DNA of 64,000 nt from Volvariella volvacea V23 (lineage: Eukaryota > Basidiomycota > Agaricomycetes > Agaricales > Pluteaceae), in assembly GCA_000349905.1 (NCBI GenBank), contig KB722758.1, positions 1-64,000 on the forward strand, given 5' to 3'. The translations under genes were made by a program, and so were the position numbers. Shown piece after piece: positions 45,225-57,115 of the stretch. The notes beneath the pieces are model-generated. The model was not told where the DNA came from and searched no databases. It saw nothing but the letters and a program-made list of their open reading frames with translations. Each line of letters opens with the position of its first letter. Positions within the stretch are counted from its first letter, which is position 1.

Positions 45225-47015
45225 ATGCACGACCACACCCCGGCTCCAGCCACCGCAGCATCACCACCTCTCTCGACGTCAAGTCTGCCCCCTGTTCTGC
45301 CTGAAACACCCACCCCGGGCTCGCTTCACGGCGACAATCGTGATCCCATGTCGACGACACCTATCATTCGCGTCCCATCTCGGAAATCACCTCCCACATG
45401 CACCATCACTCTCGCCAACGCCTCCACCGTCCACAGCTCCTCGACCGTGAACCATCTCACCCTAGAAATCAGCGTCGTCGCCTTCCCTGCCGAGTCTACC
45501 ACCGTCACCCAGCCCCAACTCAGCAAGTCTTCTCCCAACGATGGCACGGTCCCCATCCCGACTGGCAACAAGATCAGCAAGCCTGATCTGCCCCATGCAC
45601 TTCTCCAGCCCTCTGTCATGTTGTACTCTCAGGCGTTGTCATCTGGCGGTCCCAAGAACCAACCCCACGGCCCTCGTCCGCGCGCGACGCCTATCCAGCC
45701 CCCGCGCAAACGAAAGCCGTCATCCATGAAGAGCACCAGCGGGCCGCGTCCCCTCCAACTCGCGTCGTCTGCCACGGTCCTGTGCTCCGGAAGTGCAGGG
45801 CTGGGGCCTCAAAACCCTCAGTCATCGTCGTCATCATCAGCATCTGGCAATGCACCCCAGCCAACCAAAACCGCCTTGCTGGCAAAACCACTCGTATCCG
45901 TCGCACCTAGACCACCTAAACCGAAGCGTCCCAGTTCTGACCTTCGTTTCCAGGCACTGGTTCAGCGCAGCATCACACGCGGGCTTAGATCCTGCACATG
46001 TCATTTAGAAGCCTTGGCCGCGTCATCCGCTGCCCTATTCGCCGCATCGCATCCGACATCGCATTTGAACGAAAAGTCACCTATCAGCTCCGGTTCCGAC
46101 AGTATCAGCTCGAGTCCGAGTGTCGTCTCGAGGACAAGTACCACTCCTCCCGCTGCCTCGCGTCGATGTATCGCAGCGTTCGACAGCTTCAACTCTCAGA
46201 CTTTTCGTCTCGCCCAAAAACTCCACACGCGACTGATTTCAAAAGGGTTCGAGCCCTCAGAGCTTACCCTCCCACCGCCGCTACACAAATCTGTAACTCT
46301 TCCTCCCAGTGGGGATACGAACAGAGCACGTGCTGCTGCTACTGGACCTGATACCGGTGTAGGGATTGAAATTGTCACATTGGATGGTCACTGCGATGAT
46401 AACGCGGTAGTGGCGGCGGCTGATAACGAGTCACCGACATCATCGTCATCGTCACCATCATCGTCTCCGGCCTCGCCGAGATCTAACAGTATGCTCTTTT
46501 CGTCATCGGCATCTCCCTCTCCTATATCATCGGAAAATTCTCGCTCCTCCCAACGACAAGTTTCTCCATCCGGCTCGCCACCCAGCTCGCCAACCCTCTC
46601 AGCGCCGCCGTCTAGATACCACCATGCCGTTCTGGACAGCTCGAGTCTGGTGGCTAATATGATCCTCAGGCATCATAACAAGGATCGGTTTCGCTCGCGT
46701 GGTCCGACCAAACACGTCGATCCTGCTAGACTGCGCACGACGGTTCCGAGAACGTCGTCGTTGCTGAAGGTTGGGAAGGTTGTTACGCCTGAGATGTTGA
46801 GAGCTGCTGCCGAGGAGCGTGAACGTGAGCGCGAGCGTGCACGCGCCAGGGAGGTTGAGAGTGCGCGGATGGGTAGTGTAACGGTGATAGCGATACCAGA
46901 GACACCGGCTACACCTCCGACTCCGACTCTTGCACCCACCCCGGAGCCGAGTATTCCTTCAGTTCCTCCCATGCCTGCTGCTCTGCCTCCTCTGGTTGCT
47001 GTTGGGGCTTGTTAA
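45225..47015 (+). CDS. Low-complexity hypothetical protein, single exon (596 aa)
   Basis: One uninterrupted frame of 597 codons, unusual among the intron-rich genes here. The protein is dominated by Ser, Pro, Ala and Thr runs and is probably disordered. Two stretches look more constrained: around residues 245-285 (FQALVQRSITRGLRSC, then TCHLEALAAS) and around 505-575 (YHHAVLDSSSLVANMILRHH, then KVVTPEMLRAAAEERERERE, a short charged helix). Basic patches such as PRKRKPSS could act as nuclear localisation signals. The start at 45225 is the first in-frame ATG; the frame is open further upstream to about 45126 but has no ATG there. I do not recognise a family. It may be a regulatory or nuclear protein specific to mushrooms, but this is only a guess. 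Confidence 0.7.
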   Translation: MHDHTPAPATAASPPLSTSSLPPVLPETPTPGSLHGDNRDPMSTTPIIRVPSRKSPPTCTITLANASTVHSSSTVNHLTLEISVVAFPAESTTVTQPQLSKSSPNDGTVPIPTGNKISKPDLPHALLQPSVMLYSQALSSGGPKNQPHGPRPRATPIQPPRKRKPSSMKSTSGPRPLQLASSATVLCSGSAGLGPQNPQSSSSSSASGNAPQPTKTALLAKPLVSVAPRPPKPKRPSSDLRFQALVQRSITRGLRSCTCHLEALAASSAALFAASHPTSHLNEKSPISSGSDSISSSPSVVSRTSTTPPAASRRCIAAFDSFNSQTFRLAQKLHTRLISKGFEPSELTLPPPLHKSVTLPPSGDTNRARAAATGPDTGVGIEIVTLDGHCDDNAVVAAADNESPTSSSSSPSSSPASPRSNSMLFSSSASPSPISSENSRSSQRQVSPSGSPPSSPTLSAPPSRYHHAVLDSSSLVANMILRHHNKDRFRSRGPTKHVDPARLRTTVPRTSSLLKVGKVVTPEMLRAAAEERERERERARAREVESARMGSVTVIAIPETPATPPTPTLAPTPEPSIPSVPPMPAALPPLVAVGAC

Positions 47016-48974
47016 AGCACGCGGATGAGGTGCTCTGCCCTGGCTTGTTCACCTTGTTTTTCGTGTTGAAAAGGATGAGGAGGGCTTGCAGCTGCTCCGT
47101 GTTCATCCCCTCTCTTTTCTTTCTCTGATGATGATGACAACTTCCCACCCCTTGCCCGCTGACGACGCACATATCGCATACCGCACATACCGCATATAAC
47201 CCAGATGATGACTCCTTGACGACCCCCCTGCCACGACATGACATGACATGATTTCCTCGCATTGTTGCATGCATCGAGATTCCGTAGCATCCGTACGCTC
47301 GGTCGTATATACTGTTCACATTTTTGCATGGTTTCCTTTTTCTTTCTTTCTCTTTTTTCCTTTTCTTTTGCCTTTGCATTGCATATATCCGTCTGCTTGT
47401 TGATATCTCACCCATCCACCCACCCCTCAACTCCATGCACTTATTGTTTTTTTTTGTTCCTCTTTCATTATTCTCATCTATCCACATGCTACACGCTTTA
47501 ACCCTCACAGCATCGCTACTACTACTACATCGCTATTCCCATTCTCTCTCCATCTCGCACCGTACCAGCACCTCCACTGCATTCGCATCCTATTACACAC
47601 GCATCTCACCATCGGCATCGCTTACACGATACAGTTTTTTCTGAGCATAGGTAAAATGGTCTTTCTCCCTGGTTCTGATTCTGATTCTGGTTCTGGTTCT
47701 GGTTTGCTTTTTTTCTTTGCTGGTTCTCCTTTTTCTTTCTTTCTTTGCGTACAAGGATCCAAGTCTGCTCCGCTCTCCTCTAGTCCTAGTCCTACCCTTC
47801 CTATCTCTCTCCGCCTCTATCATCTATCCCTCTCCCCGTCTCCATCTCCATCTCGGTATTCATCTACCATCTACCATCATCTACCACGTACCTAATCCTC
47901 CTTCATCTTCATCTTTTGTCCGTACATATCCTCTGTCGTCTCTACCCTCCACCTCTTACGTCCGCCTCTACCTCCGTCGTACTACAGTATCTTTACTGAT
48001 ATGTTTGTTTTGCTTTTCAATTTATCGATATTGGTGTTATTGTTATAGAGTTAAGCCTCAGAGTGAGTTTGAGCTTGAAGATGGTCGTCCTCGTGAACAA
48101 TTACGTTTTGTGCACGGGGACGTGGCATGTTGTATGTCCCGGGTGTTAAACTAAGCACCCGAGTGTCGTACTCGACGTCGTTCCTTGTTTTGGGGTTTAG
48201 CCTTTCTCGAACTCTGAATGTCATTTCAGACGTTTACGGTCTGTCTGTCGGATGAGCCATCGTCGTAAATCTGCAAGAGAGTAAAGGCCAGTGGGAGGTA
48301 GTACTTGATCACCCTTTCGAGTCCTTCGACCACCATCGGTTGCTCGCTCCTCTGAGCGATTCTCCCCCTTGGGACTAACCGACACGAGTTTTTCCAAGTT
48401 GTCAGAATACTACCGCTGAGTTCGAGTTGAGCGCTGTGAAAGTCCGAGACGTCGCATCGCAACCTAACACTCTCATTCACATCAGTAGGCCCAAGAGCTC
48501 GTAGCTGAATTCAATGCCAATATTACTTGCGCGTTATTTACTATAAAAATGGAATAAGAATGTATTCGACTTCCACAGCTTTCGTCCCATGACCCCCGCC
48601 CGCCACTGCCAGTGACTGGCACATCACGCCACAATTCCGCCTTTGCCATCTGACCACCATCATCACTCAGACCCTGGATCCTGTGACTGCCCCCCGCTGG
48701 TGCTATACTGTATATATGCTCGAGATCTTATCCGTTCCCCACTGGTTTCCGAGCCCCTCCTATGACGGGCAGCCTGAGCCGCTGTCAAAAGACTCATCGC
48801 GATTTCGGGTTTCGCTCATATCGGGTTCGTCGCTCCACCGACATGCAAAGAGTTCATATCCTACTGCAAGCGTATTGTGAGCAACCATCCTTGTGCGATT
48901 TCGAGAAAAGGACTAACCTCCTCATCGCTGTCGCCACTCCCAAGATCGCATCCACCAATATCGACATGGGGGAG
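47016..48974. other. 3' flank and intergenic region, pyrimidine-rich
   Basis: About 2 kb. From 47320 to 47990 the plus strand is strongly pyrimidine-rich and contains the hexamer repeat at 47671-47706. I see no supported gene. Confidence 0.4.
47671..47706 (+). repeat. Hexanucleotide repeat (GGTTCT/GATTCT), 6 copies
   Basis: Six consecutive six-base units, five of them GGTTCT or GATTCT and the last GGTTTG. Confidence 0.75.
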
Positions 48975-49610
48975 TTAACTCGAAGACAACCTCCTTCTCA
49001 ATCTGAAGCTGCCCATCCTCTCCGGCTTGCTAGTACCGGTGGACGTCTTTGTGGGTGAAACGACCTGTGTCGCTGGTTTTCCGCCAAACTGCAAAAACAA
49101 AAGAGGACACTTCATCAGCAACCTAGCCTCCCATGCACGCTCGCAGTGCGTCAAAAGCACGAATCCAATCCTCACCTTCAGGACCAACTGTCCGATTCCG
49201 AATTCTCCCTCTGACGATCTCGAGCTGGCAGAGCTGCTGGTCGCACTGCTCGGGGAGCGTCTCAGCGGGCTGGTAGCGTCGTTGACGCTGGCGGTCAGGG
49301 CGGTGGCCTGGCCTGGGACTGCGGCCGCTTGGAGGGTGCTGGCGGGCGATTGGATGGCCGTGATGGGCGTTGCAGCTTGCGGGGATGTGGCTTGGATGTC
49401 GTATTCGCATGCGTAGCGGCGCTTGGGTGTGGGCCTCGGTCTGCTCGTGCGCTCAGTCTGGTCTGAGATGGCAGTGGTGGATGTGGATTGGGTGGAGGGA
49501 GGCACGGCGATGGATGTGGAGAGGGAGGGCAGGGCGACGCCCCGTTGTTTTTGAGGTTGTGCTTGGGTGGATTGTTTGAGTTGGGACATGATGCTCGAGG
49601 TGGAGATCAT
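48975..49610 (-). CDS. Small hypothetical protein (182 aa)
   Basis: Two exons: 49176-49610 and 48975-49088, joined across an 87-nt GT-AG intron (GTGAGG to TTTTTGCAG). Reading through the intron also stays open, so a 211-residue form is possible. The protein is rich in Ser, Thr, Ala and Pro. The segment RPTPKRRYACEYDIQA (about 60-75) is its most distinctive part. The last residues are basic (RLRRRLSSS). A TATA-like TTTATAA on the minus strand at 49688-49694, about 80 bp upstream, supports transcription. No family is recognised and no function is assigned. Confidence 0.5.
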   Translation of the reverse strand: MISTSSIMSQLKQSTQAQPQKQRGVALPSLSTSIAVPPSTQSTSTTAISDQTERTSRPRPTPKRRYACEYDIQATSPQAATPITAIQSPASTLQAAAVPGQATALTASVNDATSPLRRSPSSATSSSASSRSSEGEFGIGQLVLKVRIGFVLLTHCERAWEARLLMKCPLLFLQFGGKPATQVVSPTKTSTGTSKPERMGSFRLRRRLSSS

Positions 49611-49687
49611 TGGGGGGGGGTGCGTCGAGTGCGAGCTGGAGAGAGTTCTGGGTGTGGATGGGGATCTGAATCCTTAGCTCGGAGTGG

Positions 49688-49694
49688 TTATAAA
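49688..49694 (-). promoter_or_regulatory. TATA-like box
   Basis: TTTATAA on the minus strand, about 80 bp before the ATG at 49610. Confidence 0.45.
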
Positions 49695-51593
49695 GGTGAG
49701 TGCCATCTTAGTCCAGGGAGAGGATCCTTGAACGTGTCGACGTCATTATCATGGCGCAGGATCCTGAGCGGAAGGTCATACGAGACAAGAGTCCCGAGGA
49801 CAGAAGCTTGAGAGGCATCAGACATCATCAGACATCATTGATATCATAAAAGACAAGCAAGGGGTGGGTCTTGGTCGAGCTTCAAAATTTTCCTTGCACT
49901 GCAAGGCAGGCCTCGTGGTGTATCCCTGATTACTTGAAGCCCAAGGACCGAGTGTGGAAGCTGCCTTGAGGCGTTGGGCAGAAGGGTCCACGGGTCAATG
50001 AGTGTCAGGTAAGCTAAAGGCTGTGGCCCACTCTTTGCTCTTTTTTTCTTCCATTCCGCCAGGCTAATCACGAAGGAAGCATAACCGACAGAGACGACGA
50101 CGGCGGACTATTGCATCATCGTTCCTTGCCTCTTCTCCGTTTCTGTGTGCATACTGGTCTTTGGCTAGGACTAGGGCTAGGGGACTTCCCCACGGACACA
50201 AAGCGCTTGTGCACAAGGATCACGGACTTTGGTTCTCGAAGATGCGACTCGAATGGAGTTAGATAAACCAAAATCAAAGATCCACAGGAAAAGCTCCGGT
50301 TCATATATGATTACGATAAGTCCTCGCATCCTCGACCGGTGCGGATTATGATTATACTCAACCGCACCGTATCCGGCGACGGGAATTAACACCACGATAC
50401 AAAGAGCTTTCTTACTCAACTGCAACTTAACCGCTCGGGCTCAGGCTGACTGGCACATACAGTACGCACCCAAGGTGCTAGGACCCTAAAAGGGTTTGAG
50501 CTTCGGCCAACTAGCAAGCAACTCAAGTGCCCCATGATTTCATCCGAGTCTCCCAGTGACGTCTTTTCCATTCCGTCAATGGGACAACTTTTGAAAAATT
50601 TGCACGCTCGGGTTTTGTACGTCCTTACTGGGCAAGTACCCTGTTGTGTGCATACAATACGTGCTGCTGCTGCGTATTCTGACGTCTTGATGGAGTACAC
50701 ATGTTCAATAACATTGAATGTATGTGCCATCCCCCGCCGGCAACGGTCCGGACCATATGCATGCAGGCCGTCAGATCAATTTTCTCGCAGTCGGTTTTTT
50801 TGGTGTTACCGTTCCTGTGTTGTGTGTGCGGTACCCGCCCGGACCTCAAGCTCATGTCAAGCTTCGGCTACCATACCAGTAGCTAGCGGCTAGTGGACCT
50901 TTGCGGTTATGAATAACGGAACTGGAGAACTTTGAGCGGGGGAACCGACACAGGCACAAATTTGAGGCCTGAAGCCTGACATTCAACGGCCAGTACTACG
51001 GACGGGGAACCGAAATGGACACCCGGGCACCCGGGCGACAGGCTGGCGCAGCAAGTCACTGACTCAGGCTTTGGATTGATGAAGGTCTCAAGGTCCCTGA
51101 GGATTTTTTTCGCTGCGTCCATTTTGGCTGACACTCATAAGTCCGCAATGTACCTCTGATGCGACCTATTTCATTCGAGGGCTTTGGCTGGTCTCAGGAC
51201 CCGGAGTATGGGGTACAAGCCGTGACGACATAAGGAGGGATCGGTATTTTGTGTATTTCTCTCGTGTTCCATCTTTCTTTGAGTGGAGGGGGTGCGTATG
51301 GAGTGTGGGTCCCAAGCGGTCAGGCGTACGATAAGATAGCAGGTGCTCGAAATTTGAGGTCGGTCTGTTAGGGGCGGGTAAGCCAAATAATAAAGACTTA
51401 GTACACTATACAGAGGGAAAGTGATAGACTACTGATATCAGCCTAGTCCAATATGAAGAACAAAATTACAAAAGACCCAAGACGAGGCATGGTACTGAAA
51501 TATCATAGTCCAATTTTTAGGCGATCGCTACCTAAACTCAAGTCCAAGCGGTATTTTTTCTGCGAAAATAGCGTAGTCATGTTGCCTTCGTCT
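49695..51593. other. Intergenic region
   Basis: About 1.9 kb without a supported gene. The short open frame at 50907-51134 (minus) has no motif or splice support. Confidence 0.4.
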
Positions 51594-54062
51594 CTAATGT
51601 CCATAGGTGGCCTAGACAAGGTTGAAAACACACGTCAGCGAAACTAGTCCGAAAGAAGGCGGAAACCTCAAGCTCACCTTGATCTCCTCCTCAAACACCT
51701 TCGCAATCTTACTCCTCTGAATCTTCAACGCAGCCGTAACAAGCCCGTTCTCAACCGTCCACTCATCGTCGCTCAACACGACTCCCATCAACATCTCAGC
51801 GGGTGGCTTCAAGCCTTGAGATTTTCCAACGTCGTTGCACGCTTTGAGGACCAGAGCCTTGGCAGCTGGGGATTTGCAGATTTCGTGGAACGAGAGCGTG
51901 TGGAGGGGTGACGGGTCGGATGAGCCGTTGGTGGAGGTGGAAGCGGAAGGAGCGCCATTGGATGTGCCGTTAGTTGCGGGCTTTTGGGAGTTTGAGAGTG
52001 CAGCGCGGAGGTTGTGTTCGTGAGGATGGATGATGGCTATGGGTTGGCGTGCGTTTGAGTCTGCGTAGACGCAAACGTTGGCGACTAGGTTGCAGGATTT
52101 GTAGACTGATTCTAGCTGCTCGAGGGCGATATACTAATGCATGGGGATCACAATCAATGAAGCTGAAGATGAAGGATGCCATCAGTACTAACCTCTCCGT
52201 TTTGTAACTTGATAAGATTCTTGATCCTAGGGGTGGAAAATGAATGCCAGTAAGCCAAGGCGTTGCATAACGACAAAAACCCCAAACGTACCGGTCAATA
52301 ATGGACAGCGTCCCGTCCTCATTCCACCTCCCAACATCCCCCGTCCTCAGCCACCCATCCTTCGTGAAAATGGTCTCGTCTTCATTCAAATCAGGGCGCT
52401 TAAAGTACCCCTTGATGACGCTCGGACCTCGGATGCAAATCTCCCCCGTGGGAGGGTTGTTGGACGAGGAGTAACCCGCCTCGGGGATATCAAGGAATTT
52501 GACTTCAACTGATGGGACAGGTAAACCGGCGGACGGATTAGAGAGACTGATGAACTCCGGCGGCAGGATTGCACACATCCCGCAGGTCTCAGTCATACCA
52601 TACCCTAAAAAAAAAGAAAACGCCACTCATCAGCATCAATCACAACGACCCCGCGCGGCGCGGACGAGGGACGTACATACCCTGCAACATCGGCGCAACC
52701 GTCAAGCTAATAAACTCATACGTCTCCTTACTAATCGCCGCCGCTCCATTAAACGTGAACTTCAGCTCTCCACCCGTCGCCTGCTTAACCTTGCCCAGCA
52801 CGAGCTTGTCCACAATCCAGCTCAGAAGCGGAATCTTCCATTTCACCACGCTCAGCGCTCCGTGGAACACCATCTTGCCCACGGCTCCGCTCTTCTCCAC
52901 TTGGCCTACGATTCCTTTGCGGATGGTCTCCCAGACCATGGGTACCCCGGGCATGATGTGCGGCTTGAATGCGCTCAAGTCGCCGACGCAGTTTCGGACG
53001 CTGGTGTCTGTTAGGGTTTTGTTCCGGGCATAGCCGATGAGGATGCCGAGGTACAGAGCGCATAGTTCGACGATGTACTCGAGGACGTGTGCGAGAGGGA
53101 GGTAAGCGAGGAATCGGTCCCCATGGAGTGCGTGTCGTCCAAGCAGGGTCTTGACGCTTCCCACAGAAGCTATAAGGTTTGAGTGTGTAATGCAGACGCC
53201 TTTGGGAGCGCCGGTGCTGCCAGATGTGTACATGATGCACGCCAGCGTGTCTGGATTTGGCCTTCGGGAGGCTAGAAGTTGAATGGAGTAATTCTGGCCA
53301 CGTTGGCGGAGTTCCGTGATGGTGTGAAGTTGGAGCGAGTCGGGACGAATGGAACGGAGTTTCTGGAGAAGCTCTGGGGTGGGTTCGCCGTCGTAGATGA
53401 CGTGTCGTACGGAGGGGGTATTAGGGAGGACTTTGACCACGGTGGGGAGAAGGTCGGCGTTGGTGAATATGGCAACGCAGGAGGGTTGGTTGAGGGAGTG
53501 GGTGAGGCCTTCTGGCCCGAGGGTATCATAGGCTGTGGCGATGGTGGTTGAGATAAGTGCACACGCGTGAGCGACAAATTGCCAATTCACACTGCGCGGA
53601 GAGCGTCAGTACTTGTGCGTGGTGTAATGCTTTCTGCGGTATGACTGATACTCACCTCGTGGATGCGTAGACATTGACCACGTCCTCCGTCGAAATCCCA
53701 AGGTCCACGAGGGCAAGAGCGACGTCGTTAACTGCCTTCTCGAGCTCCACGTAGCTGATGTACTTGTAATCGCTCAGCTGAAAGTACTTCCACTTCTTCT
53801 TCTCGACGACTTCTTTTCCATCCACCGTCTTTTTGATCTCCTTCTCTTCCTCGTGAATGTCGACGACGTCCCGCCAGCCCATGGCATTCTCTGTCCCGTG
53901 AGTTCGGGCGGCATAGGACAGGATATCGGGGATCACTTCGATGCCAGGGCCAGGCTGGGTGACCAGCTGGTCGGCTGTAATAGCCAGTCGACGAATAGGA
54001 CCCTCTCCAGGCTTCGAAGCAGCCGCAACCTCTTGCGAACCTCTGCCAAAGGGATTGGGCAT
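51594..54062 (-). CDS. Long-chain fatty-acid--CoA ligase (712 aa)
   Basis: Six exons: 53656-54062, 52681-53591, 52292-52604, 52193-52226, 51678-52133, 51594-51611. The protein activates long-chain fatty acids to acyl-CoA through an acyl-adenylate. Motifs: YTSGSTGAPKG (about 257-267, AMP-binding loop), YGMTETCG (about 441-448), GWLRTGDVGRW, then IIDRIKNLIKLQNGE, the conserved hinge and lysine-containing signature. The N-terminal extension (MPNPFGRG) and the insert with repeated Lys/Glu (about 80-105) are typical of fungal Faa1/Faa4-type enzymes. A Ser/Thr/Asn-rich insert (about 590-620: TNGTSNGAPSASTSTNGS) is unusual. The final exon is only six codons (ATYGH, stop). No signal peptide was seen; such enzymes are peripheral on lipid droplets, endoplasmic reticulum or peroxisomes. 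Start at the ATG at 54062; the frame upstream begins with GTG only. Confidence 0.93.
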
Positions 54063-54529
54063 CGTAACGTTCACTGTCAGCTCAGTCTTTGTCCAAGGAT
54101 AAGCTCAGGAGAGAAGATGGTGGGGGTATCTGGAAGAACGCGAATAAGGGGAATACTGCGCACGGCTGTACAGGGTTATAAAGACGAGAGCCATGCGTGT
54201 GGCCACAAGAAGCCCATAATCATGCTTGACGTCATGGCAATGCCGGCAACCGGCAACCCCGAACCCCGGATTTGCACCCGCCCTCGAGGATCCCTACGCC
54301 GCCCATACCCAAAGCTCGCTGCCAAGTCCAAAAAACCCTACAACACTAGACATGTATTCCACACGGACGACAAATACAATTTCAGGATCCACGATCAGGG
54401 GTATCAGGAACGACAAAGGAAGCCTCTCATAAAGTAGAGAGTGAATGGGTACCAAGAACCCAGTTTATGGGGATCTACCCCGTACTAAATCATTATCATC
54501 CTCCCCAACGGATTCGAGTCAGTTGGTGC
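54063..54529. promoter_or_regulatory. Promoter region of the acyl-CoA ligase gene
   Basis: This 467-bp stretch lies upstream of the ligase ATG and downstream of the RING-finger gene, both on the minus strand. No TATA box was singled out. Confidence 0.35.
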
Positions 54530-55672
54530 CTACTCTGACCATTTTGGACGCTTTCGACGGCGGCCAAGCTCCGCAGTTTCAGCATCCTCCATGCGGTTGA
54601 GGTCAATCCCTCTCGACGAGGGTTCCGCCACAAATTGAAACGCGTTCTCTGAGTTTGAAGTGCTTCCGTGTTTCCGTGAGAGCCCTTTGTTCTTGTACGA
54701 CTGCGCTGCTGCGTTGGGCTATTAGAATTACGGAGTCTGTCGTAAGTAGGATAACAATCATGATGAGGTGGCACTTACCAATGTGGGGGGAGGTTCGACG
54801 TGTAAGGAGGCGTCTGGGTCATGCAGATCGGGTGATGTATGTCTGGTTGCCTTTGCTAATGTTTTAAGCTTCGCTTTCTTCAGGTTGTACTGGAGGAGTT
54901 GTCAGCTAGTCAGCTTGATGGCCCACACGCCAGCAGAGCGTACCTCTTTCTCGAGCTTCTTCAAGTTCTCGTTCAGCGAGGTGTATTCCTTTTGCAGTTG
55001 GATGTAATTTTGCCTTTCTTCCGACATGACGACCTTGTGTCGCTCAATAGTCTCTAGTCGTTTCGCAGTGGATTCATCAAGCTCCCACTGCAGTCTGCTG
55101 ACTTCAGCCTCAAGGGCAGTGCGTGCGCGTGCATCCAAGAGAGCCTGTTTCTTCAATGACTCTAACTCGCGAAGGGGTGATATTCTCTCGTCCAAGCTTT
55201 TTGCAGCATCCAGCAGGCCTTGCTGCCACACTTACCAGGTGAGTGCTAGGCACCACCTTTACCAAAGGTGAACATACCGCAATGCTCGGATCAATACTCC
55301 CCGGCCCTTCCTTATCTAGCTCCACAACTTTTCTGATCTTCTTCCCCGCCTTTTCAACGCTCGTAATCGGAGATCCTGAGTCTATAGAGTCCAATTTTTC
55401 TTTGACGAACTGAGCCCGTTGCTCGTTGGGCGTCAAGGTTGGGTCCAGAAATGTGATGTATACGTGTCTTCGGTCGTCTGGTTTGATGGGTTGTCGGCAT
55501 ATGGAGCAGTGCCTAATCTGAGGGCAACATTTAGAGCAGAAACCGTGCCCTAAGCATGTGTAAGCAGTCAATACCATTGTGAGAGTGCACGGCGCTTACC
55601 ACAGCGAAGGAAGAGAAACGAGTCGAACGGATAATGCCCATAACAGATAGTACAGTAAGCCTCGGGTTGCAT
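54530..55672 (-). CDS. RING-finger protein with coiled coil (307 aa)
   Basis: Five exons: 55600-55672, 55278-55549, 54944-55222, 54779-54889, 54530-54718. The RING domain begins almost at the start: C7-x2-C10, C24, H26, C29-x2-C32, C39-x2-C42, a C3HC4 pattern split by the first intron after the third Cys. This suggests an E3 ubiquitin ligase. A long charged coiled coil follows (about 118-215: RELESLKKQALLDARART and LQKEYTSLNENLKKLEKE), then a basic C-terminal tail ending RRRKRPKWSE. The third exon's acceptor was chosen at CAG|CAAGGC because it is the only one in phase. Its 5' end faces the gene at 55885, with 212 bp between the two starts. Target unknown. Confidence 0.82.
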
Positions 55673-55884
55673 GTACAGCCTTAACGTTGGCGATAGCCTT
55701 TGAATGCTACAGCATCTGAATGAGAGTCGGTGGCAATGCGATCGGGACACCACGTGGCCGCGGTTGTGCTACGTTTGTCACAATGTATCCTTGCTTAAAT
55801 CCCAGGCTATTGCCGGTGGCGCCCAGGGTGGCGTAACGTGCAGCCCCTAGGCCAGGCGAGCAACGGAGGCTATCACACGTTTTT
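55673..55884. promoter_or_regulatory. Compact divergent promoter
   Basis: Only 212 bp separate the start codons of the RING-finger gene (minus) and the A34-like gene (plus), so the two are probably driven from one bidirectional region. Confidence 0.5.
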
Positions 55885-57115
55885 ATGGACGTTTCGCGTT
55901 CGTCCTCACCTCTGTCTTCATGTCCTTCGTCTTTTCCTTCGTCGTTTTCGCTCAGCAGTCCACTTTCTGAGGTTCCTTCAGATTTTGAGGATTCCGTACT
56001 GTATCCCGAAGCAGCCGGGTCTGTCAATAATGGTGACAATGAGCGCCCAGCGCAGTCGAGCGTAGAGGGCCCAGGAGTCTTTGATTGGGATGCTGTGAAT
56101 GAGGATGAGGACAGTGAGCTATGGATGATTAGGGTGCCGACGGATGTAAGTCCCTTCGAGTGCGTGCTCTCAGTTAGGCGCGCGAACATTGACATGCATC
56201 TCTATGGATAGATGATCCAGCCAACGCATCTGCAGGACCTAGCATTTACTTTACCACCGGCGCAAGAGGCATCGTCTAGGTCCGTCCCAGTAGTGATCAA
56301 CGCGCCCACCACAGCTCATTTACCGCCTTTCTTCGCTCCGTTCTCGAAAGGACGACAGATACCACGAGCGATAGCATACCACTGACAGAAGATACAATTA
56401 ACGAACATATATGTGCAGATGAGATGAAAGGGCTTACAGTGCTTTTACCATGTCAAGCAAAGGGAGGACGGCTCTTTCCAGGTATGATAGCCCTCTCACC
56501 CTTCCACCAAACTGGAGGTTGAGCACTAGTATTGACGTTGTAGCACCAAAGCCAATAGCGCGCCATATAGTCGTATCAGCACGGCCTCCAATACCAACTC
56601 GTCCCACTCCGTCTTCTAATTTTCCCTTGGATGACTTGGACATCACTAAGCAGACTGCGTCAAGTGAGAACTCACACATACTAGCTGGTCCGTCGCACAC
56701 GAACCCGAAACGCTACTCGCATCCAGACGAACTGCTCAAGCACCGTTTCATGCCTTATGGATCTCTAGCGTCCCCTCCAATCCATTTCGGACCCAATGTC
56801 GACGTCACAATGGACGTACACTTGGTCGACTACGACGTAGGAGCTGAGGAGATCGTAGCGAGCGAGCAACGCATGAGTGCAAAGACCAGAATGAAGACGA
56901 GGAGCACGAGTAGGAGGTCCGCATGTGCGACTGCAAGTGCCGTCCGCAAGAGAAAGCATCAAGAAGCTTCTTCCGCACACGATGACCATCAACCTCGCAG
57001 GAAGGTGAAGAAAGAAAGGGAATCGAATGAGAAGGCACAGGATGCGCTGCGTTCCACGAGGCAGCCTCAGGCGGAGATCGGTGGTGACCTTCAAGTTGAC
57101 CTGGGTGTGCTTTGA
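55885..57115 (+). CDS. Probable RNA polymerase I subunit A34-like protein (334 aa)
   Basis: Exons proposed: 55885-56145, 56212-56279, 56440-57115. The N-terminus is Ser-rich and acidic (DWDAVNEDEDSELWMIRVP), followed by THLQDLAFTLP. The middle contains LTLPPNWRLSTSIDVVAPKP and RHIVVSARPPIP. The C-terminus is strongly basic (RKRKHQEASS, RRKVKKERE), as in the A34.5/CAST family, which forms a dimer with A49 in RNA polymerase I. The assignment rests on this layout and the LWMIRVP/LQDLAF pattern and is tentative. The second intron (56280-56439, 160 nt) is longer than its neighbours. Two other frames are open across it: one reads HLPPFFAPFSKGRQ and IPRAIAYH before a stop, the other KGLTVLLPCQAKGG. 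The model there may therefore be wrong, or a frameshift may be present. Confidence 0.5.

Noticed and set aside
45071..45304. Open frame starting at 45071
   Set aside because: Its ATG is only about 20 bp from the TATA box and out of frame with the long gene; it could at most be an upstream open frame.
48310..48400. tRNA-like pattern on the minus strand (GCTCAGAGG and ACTCGAA)
   Set aside because: The arms do not fold into a cloverleaf, and the T-loop sequence does not fit.
50907..51134. 75-codon open frame, minus strand
   Set aside because: It has an ATG but no family likeness, no splice evidence and no promoter signal.
55707..56195. 162-codon minus-strand open frame between the RING gene and the A34-like gene
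   Set aside because: It is antisense to the first exon of the plus-strand gene, has no recognisable motif and would occupy the promoter.
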